Part shown: positions 31,773-34,064 of the stretch, one piece after another
Layout: each line of letters starts with the position of its first letter
Position numbering within the stretch: position 1 is the stretch's first letter
IMG/VR virus record: IMGVR_UViG_3300044630_001736
Coordinates: 1-34,064 of that record
Source: a virus
Direction: 5' to 3' (one strand)
DNA length: 34,064 bases
Notes under the pieces: model-generated
Told to the model about the DNA's origin: nothing
Database searches by the model: none
Seen by the model: the letters and a program-made list of their open reading frames with translations, nothing else
Made by a program: the position numbers and the translations under genes

Positions 31773-32425
31773 ACCTAGAACAATTTACACCAGAGCAGAT
31801 ACAACAGATAGCTAAAAAACTGACGATCCAGACAGTTGATCGTCAACAGACCATGACAGCAGCCCATAAGTTGTATTGGGATCAGCTGTGGCCGCAGAAG
31901 CTCAGAATCACAGATGGACTGGGTAAACGCTTATTGGAGAATACACAGTACACTGGTCTGGCACTGACTGCATCAGTAAACGCATTGGATCCTCAGTTGG
32001 TACTGGACATTGGGTGCGGACAAAACTTCTACAAAGGAAAGATACAAAACCTTGTGGGGATAGACCCTTACGGATCAGATGCAGATATACAGGCCGATTA
32101 CTTTAGTGGAATATTTGAGCAGATTGCTGATGTTATTTTGGTTTTGGGTGTGCTAGAATACGGTTCCAGAGCAGATGTTGTAAGTAAGTTACGATTTATG
32201 CACCGCAATTGTCATGCGGAAACACAAGTATTTTTTAGATTTAACGTATCACCTAGATTTGAACACGAAATAATAGACGGATATGATATCTGTTATTTTA
32301 TGGACAAGTTGGTACAGACTCCTGCAGAGTGGAATGACACTGTGGTGGAGTCGGGATATCAGATATTACACAGCGATTGGGACACACTGGGCCAACGCTG
32401 GCACATAAGGGCAAAACTAAAATGA
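31769..32425 (+). CDS. SAM-dependent methyltransferase-like protein
   Basis: A 218-residue Rossmann-type protein. LVLDIGCGQNFYKGKI (77-92) is motif I, NLVGIDPYG holds the acidic residue after strand 2, and IADVILVLGVLEYGSRADVVSKLRFMHRNC fits motif IV to V. The N-terminal 70 residues are helical. No substrate-recognition domain is apparent. It is coupled to the PP-loop gene by ATGA and overlaps the MazG-like gene by four bases, so the three are made together. The motif I loop is unusual in having QNFYKG after GCG, so activity should be treated as likely rather than certain. Confidence 0.7.
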   Translation: MNLEQFTPEQIQQIAKKLTIQTVDRQQTMTAAHKLYWDQLWPQKLRITDGLGKRLLENTQYTGLALTASVNALDPQLVLDIGCGQNFYKGKIQNLVGIDPYGSDADIQADYFSGIFEQIADVILVLGVLEYGSRADVVSKLRFMHRNCHAETQVFFRFNVSPRFEHEIIDGYDICYFMDKLVQTPAEWNDTVVESGYQILHSDWDTLGQRWHIRAKLK

Positions 32426-32712
32426 ACGAGATTGTTAAAGAAATACTAATTATATTACAGGAAGAAGCTGCTGAGGTAATTCAGGAAGTCAGCAAGGTAC
32501 AGAGGTTTGGTCTGGACAGCACTCACAAGAGTGGCAAGACCAATCAGCTGGCACTGGAACAAGAGATAGGAGATTTCCTAGCCATGGTGGAATTGTTGCG
32601 CGAACGTGGTATAGTTACTGATGCTGGGCTGGCGGCAGCTCAAGCACGTAAAGTTGCAAAATTACAACAGTGGAGTAATATTTTTGGTGACACAAAGCAA
32701 TACAACGCTTGA
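32422..32712 (+). CDS. MazG-like nucleotide pyrophosphohydrolase
   Basis: A 96-residue all-alpha NTP pyrophosphohydrolase of the MazG type. The metal-binding residues are EEAAE (14-18) and EIGD (48-51), with the intervening KVQRFGLDS..KSGKTNQLALEQ segment typical of this superfamily. MazG proteins in aquatic phages are thought to hydrolyse dNTPs or NTPs, affecting nucleotide pools or alarmones. I start at ATG 32422, which overlaps the preceding stop; an in-frame ATG at 32377 lies within the methyltransferase gene. The TGA stop overlaps the -35 box of the following strong promoter. Confidence 0.85.
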   Translation: MNEIVKEILIILQEEAAEVIQEVSKVQRFGLDSTHKSGKTNQLALEQEIGDFLAMVELLRERGIVTDAGLAAAQARKVAKLQQWSNIFGDTKQYNA

Positions 32713-32738
32713 CAGAAAGACTAAATAAAATATATAAT
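32709..32738 (+). promoter_or_regulatory. Perfect-consensus sigma70-type promoter for an RNA locus
   Basis: TTGACA (32709-32714) and TATAAT (32733-32738), both perfect, 18-base spacer. A CTAAATA late-like box lies inside the spacer (32721-32727). The predicted start is near 32745. There is no clear downstream gene, so it appears to drive RNA. Confidence 0.8.
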
Positions 32739-32744
32739 TACTTT

Positions 32745-32956
32745 AATATGAAAACAAACACTTTTAACCATTCGTACATATCACAACAGCCCACAGGCTT
32801 CGTCGCCTATTGGTCAGTGTGTGCATCTGCGACAATGATTAATAGTGATCGCAAGCCAGAGGGAACCGTCAGGGTCCGTGGAGAACAGGATAATTGAGCT
32901 AATAGGCTAATATCCAGACTACACAGACCCTAGGCTAACCCCTAGGGTTTTTTGTT
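32745..32956 (+). ncRNA. Short promoter-to-terminator RNA unit, function unknown
   Basis: Between the perfect promoter and a strong terminator lies about 210 bases with no convincing gene. Local pairings include AGGC/GCCT (near 32794-32807), TGCGA (32828-32832) with TCGCA (32849-32853), and GGATA (32888-32892) with TATCC (32910-32914). A reading frame from ATG 32748 (49 codons) would begin almost at the predicted start site without a ribosome site and has no recognisable product. I therefore read this as a small non-coding RNA of about 200 nt. No known RNA family is recognised. Confidence 0.55.
32927..32956 (+). terminator. Rho-independent terminator of the small RNA
   Basis: ACCCTAGG (32927-32934) pairs with CCTAGGGT (32941-32948), loop CTAACC, followed by TTTTTTG and more T. 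Eight perfect pairs. Confidence 0.88.
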
Positions 32957-32959
32957 TTC

Positions 32960-33276
32960 GGCAGTAAGTGGAGTAGGTAACGAGAACCGTGACACCACTA
33001 TAATAAACAGAATGGGCGGACAGTCGCATAAAACCGGAGGCGGTAACTCTGGGAGTAAGACAACTGGTTGGGGCACAGACCCCATCTACAGAGTGGCAAC
33101 ACTCTGTATAGTAAAGCGCATTGATGAACAGTGAGCCTGCAAAGCTCAGTCCACTTGAAACGGAATATTTGCCTAACTTGCGGCAACCCAGTGTGCTTTA
33201 CTATATCCTCTGGAAGAACATGGCGCGAGCCGGCTCCTGCGACGAGTAGTTGGAATAGGCCAACCACCAGAGGATT
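32960..33276 (+). ncRNA. Large structured RNA region, unassigned
   Basis: About 320 bases without a gene but with dense, mostly perfect complementarity. Stems: AGTGG 32967-71 with CCACT 32995-99, enclosing GGT/ACC; ACCG/CGGT (33033-33044); TGGGG/CCCCA (33069-33084); an 8-bp hairpin 33088-33095 with 33100-33107 capped by a GCAA tetraloop; a 13-bp helix 33108-33120 with 33192-33204 (one G-T), enclosing two hairpins TGAGC/GCTCA (33132-33148) and TTGCC/GGCAA (33169-33186); and CCTCTGG 33207-33213 with CCAGAGG 33267-33273, enclosing GTTGG/CCAAC (33249-33264). Helices follow each other almost without spacing, as in compact folded RNAs. RNase P and tmRNA hallmarks are absent. Its place beside phage tRNAs recalls large phage RNAs such as GOLLD or ROOL, but I cannot align it to either. 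Confidence 0.6.
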
Positions 33277-33285
33277 TCTTTTTAT

Positions 33286-33359
33286 TCCTCTGTAGTTAAA
33301 TGGTATAACGGTCGGCTGATAACCGGCTATTACAAGTTCGATTCTTGTCGGAGGAACCA
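33286..33359 (+). tRNA. tRNA-Ile (GAT)
   Basis: Acceptor TCCTCTG/CGGAGGA, anticodon stem GTCGG/CCGGC with loop CTGATAA (anticodon GAT), T-loop GTTCGATTC, discriminator A, encoded CCA. Its 5' acceptor strand repeats a segment of the structured RNA just upstream. Confidence 0.88.
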
Positions 33360-33366
33360 ATTTTTA

Positions 33367-33441
33367 GGGCTGTTAGTGCTAATGGGAACACATCTGGTTT
33401 GCAACCAGAAATTGAGAGTTCGATTCTCTCACGGTCCACCA
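33367..33441 (+). tRNA. tRNA-Ala (TGC)
   Basis: Acceptor GGGCTGT/ACGGTCC, anticodon stem TCTGG/CCAGA with loop TTTGCAA (anticodon TGC), T-arm GAGAG TTCGATT CTCTC, discriminator A, encoded CCA. The third acceptor pair is G-T, that is the G3:U70 identity pair of alanine tRNAs, supporting the call. Confidence 0.82.
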
Positions 33442-33443
33442 TC

Positions 33444-33451
33444 GATAAATA
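33444..33451 (+). promoter_or_regulatory. Late-promoter-like box before tRNA-Gly
   Basis: GATAAATA lies in the 19-base gap before tRNA-Gly. With T4 spacing, the start would be at about 33457, four bases before the tRNA. Confidence 0.35.
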
Positions 33452-33460
33452 ATTTTTAAT

Positions 33461-33536
33461 GCGGGTGTAGCTCAGCTGGTAGAGCGCCACGTTGCCAACG
33501 TGATTGTCGTCGGTTCGAACCCGATCACCCGCTCCA
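33461..33536 (+). tRNA. tRNA-Gly (GCC)
   Basis: Acceptor GCGGGTG/CACCCGC all paired, D-arm GCTCAGCTGGTAGAGC, anticodon stem CACGT/ACGTG with loop TGCCA centre (anticodon GCC), T-loop GGTTCGAACCC, discriminator T, encoded CCA. Confidence 0.93.
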
Positions 33537-33541
33537 ATAAT

Positions 33542-33617
33542 ATCTCTCTAGTGTTTAACGGCAGCACGACGGTCTCCAAAACCGCAAGACAAGGTTCGAA
33601 TCCTTGGAGGGGTGCCA
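33542..33617 (+). tRNA. tRNA-Trp (CCA)
   Basis: Acceptor ATCTCTC/GAGGGGT with two T-G pairs, anticodon loop CTCCAAA (anticodon CCA) on a stem with four good pairs, T-arm CAAGG TTCGAAT CCTTG, discriminator G as in tRNA-Trp, encoded CCA. Confidence 0.82.
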
Positions 33618-33767
33618 AGTTTCGGGTTAGACGGCAGGGTTGTAGCGGCTACAGGGTCCGAAGTAAGCTGGTATGGATTGCCCTAGATTGAAATGTTAAC
33701 AGAGTCTCCCCAGTTCGAGACAATCCAGCGAGTCCTAATCAGATAGCTGGGCACCCGAAAATCATTA
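33618..33767 (+). ncRNA. Structured RNA element between tRNA-Trp and tRNA-Thr
   Basis: 150 bases with no plausible gene. An 8-bp perfect helix TTTCGGGT (33620-33627) with ACCCGAAA (33753-33760) closes almost the whole interval. Inside are a TGTAG/CTACA hairpin (33641-33653), GGATT (33675-33679) with AATCC (33722-33726), extendable by GCT/AGC around a bulge, and GTCTC (33704-33708) with GAGAC (33717-33721). It would be excised from the tRNA precursor by 5' and 3' tRNA processing, leaving a free structured RNA. No family recognised. Confidence 0.6.
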
Positions 33768-33841
33768 GCTCTTATAGGTAAATGGTATACCGGCGCCATG
33801 GTAAGGCGTAATTCCAAGTTCGATCCTTGGTGAGAGCACCA
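33768..33841 (+). tRNA. tRNA-Thr (GGT)
   Basis: Acceptor GCTCTTA/TGAGAGC, anticodon stem GCGCC/GGCGT with loop ATGGTAA (anticodon GGT), T-arm CCAAGTTCGATCCTTGG, discriminator A, encoded CCA. Confidence 0.88.
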
Positions 33842-33842
33842 A

Positions 33843-33872
33843 TTGACATATAAAACACTTTCGTGCTATACT
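33843..33872 (+). promoter_or_regulatory. Sigma70-type promoter for rpoZ-like gene
   Basis: Perfect TTGACA (33843-33848), 18-base spacer, TATACT (33867-33872) preceded by TGC, an extended -10. It starts two bases after tRNA-Thr. A GGAG at 33885-33888 precedes the ATG at 33895. Confidence 0.8.
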
Positions 33873-33894
33873 AGCAGTTCAAATGGAGAACTAC

Positions 33895-34064
33895 ATGCTG
33901 AACAAAATTACCAAGAGTCGTGGTCCTGATCTTGACACCAACAAATGTGTCAAAATGGTTGGTGGTAGCAAATTTGATCTTATTTTGATCGCTGCCGCCC
34001 GGGCACGAGAGTTGGCTCAGATTCATCGAGCTGGTGATGGTGCAGCAAGTCTACACGCACCAGT
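33895..34064 (+). CDS. rpoZ: RNA polymerase omega subunit-like protein (3' end outside window)
   Basis: The visible 56 residues contain the core of RpoZ: KCVKMVGGSKFDLILIAAARARELAQ, comparable to the NRFDLVLVAARRARQMQ helix of E. coli omega, including the invariant R-x-R-x-L-type pattern by which omega clamps the beta' subunit. The gene begins MLNKITKSRGPD, with a short extra N-terminal stretch, and continues past the right edge. GGAG at 33885-33888 and a near-perfect sigma70 promoter precede it, so it should be transcribed by host polymerase from the start of infection. Its product may replace or compete with host omega. The assignment is from sequence pattern; I cannot see the C-terminal part. 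Confidence 0.78.
   Translation, partial: MLNKITKSRGPDLDTNKCVKMVGGSKFDLILIAAARARELAQIHRAGDGAASLHAP

Noticed and set aside
32709-32897. Reading frame of 49-62 codons after MazG
   Set aside because: Its starts are a TTG inside the promoter -35 or an ATG at the predicted transcription start, with no ribosome site and no recognisable product. Treated as non-coding RNA.
32960-33276. RNase P RNA, tmRNA or 6S RNA identity for the structured region
   Set aside because: The RNase P conserved core (GAGGAAAGTCC type), the tmRNA acceptor/CCA end and tag frame, and the single long 6S hairpin are all absent.
32998-33490. Leftward frames across the RNA and tRNA region
   Set aside because: They run through clear tRNA genes and paired RNA helices, and have no ribosome site or motif.
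1-34064. CRISPR arrays, insertion sequences, integrase or attachment sites
   Set aside because: No repeat-spacer array, transposase, integrase or terminal repeat was seen; the gene content is that of a lytic T4-like phage.

Overview
The window is a contiguous piece of a T4-like myovirus genome, a contractile-tailed dsDNA phage of a Gram-negative host. The diagnostic genes are a gp13-like neck protein, gp18 sheath, gp19 tube, gp4 head-completion protein, gp16 and gp17 terminase subunits, gp32, UvsX and UvsY, plus T4-type late promoter boxes (TATAAATA and variants). The gene mix (twitch radical SAM protein, several 2OG-Fe(II) oxygenases, nucleotidyltransferase-cupin fusion, CxxC/HNH-like protein) resembles aquatic T4-like phages rather than coliphage T4. 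No photosynthesis gene is present. A phage-borne Bug/TctC periplasmic binding protein suggests a proteobacterial host, but the sequence does not identify it further.

Layout. 1-10.3 kb: neck gene (cut by the left edge), a dNMP kinase with its own sigma70-type promoter, an antisense zinc-finger gene, a very large tail sheath, the tail tube, a tube-like tail protein, gp4, two 2OG-oxygenase-like proteins and small terminase. 10.3-14.2 kb: a block of probable virion/internal-head genes, several with N-termini like the T4 capsid-targeting peptide, sitting between the two terminase genes. 14.2-18.1 kb: inverted HNH endonuclease, large terminase, two unknown late genes and a strong terminator. 18.1-22.6 kb: gp32, UvsX, a small acidic protein, a radical SAM protein and UvsY. 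22.6-25.6 kb: methyltransferase, nucleotidyltransferase-cupin and another putative packaged protein. 25.6-32.7 kb: tRNA genes mixed with an SGNH hydrolase, B12-type radical SAM protein, third 2OG oxygenase, unknown protein, inverted TctC, PP-loop protein, methyltransferase and MazG-like protein. 32.7-33.9 kb: a non-coding stretch with one short RNA unit (strong promoter and terminator), a densely paired region of about 320 nt, five tRNA genes and a structured element between tRNAs. The right edge cuts a gene for an RNA polymerase omega subunit (RpoZ-like) that has its own promoter.

How it fits together. Late boxes precede structural and packaging genes, whereas near-consensus sigma70 promoters precede dNMP kinase, gp32, the tRNA/RNA loci, the PP-loop gene and rpoZ, implying expression by unmodified host polymerase early in infection. 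gp32, UvsX and UvsY form the recombination-replication module. Internal-head candidates would be co-packaged and injected. The accessory enzymes look like small-molecule, glycan or peptide modification functions whose substrates cannot be read from sequence. The strongest candidates for something undescribed are the structured RNAs around the right-hand tRNA cluster, the phage omega subunit, the phage TctC and a set of predicted leaderless late mRNAs.
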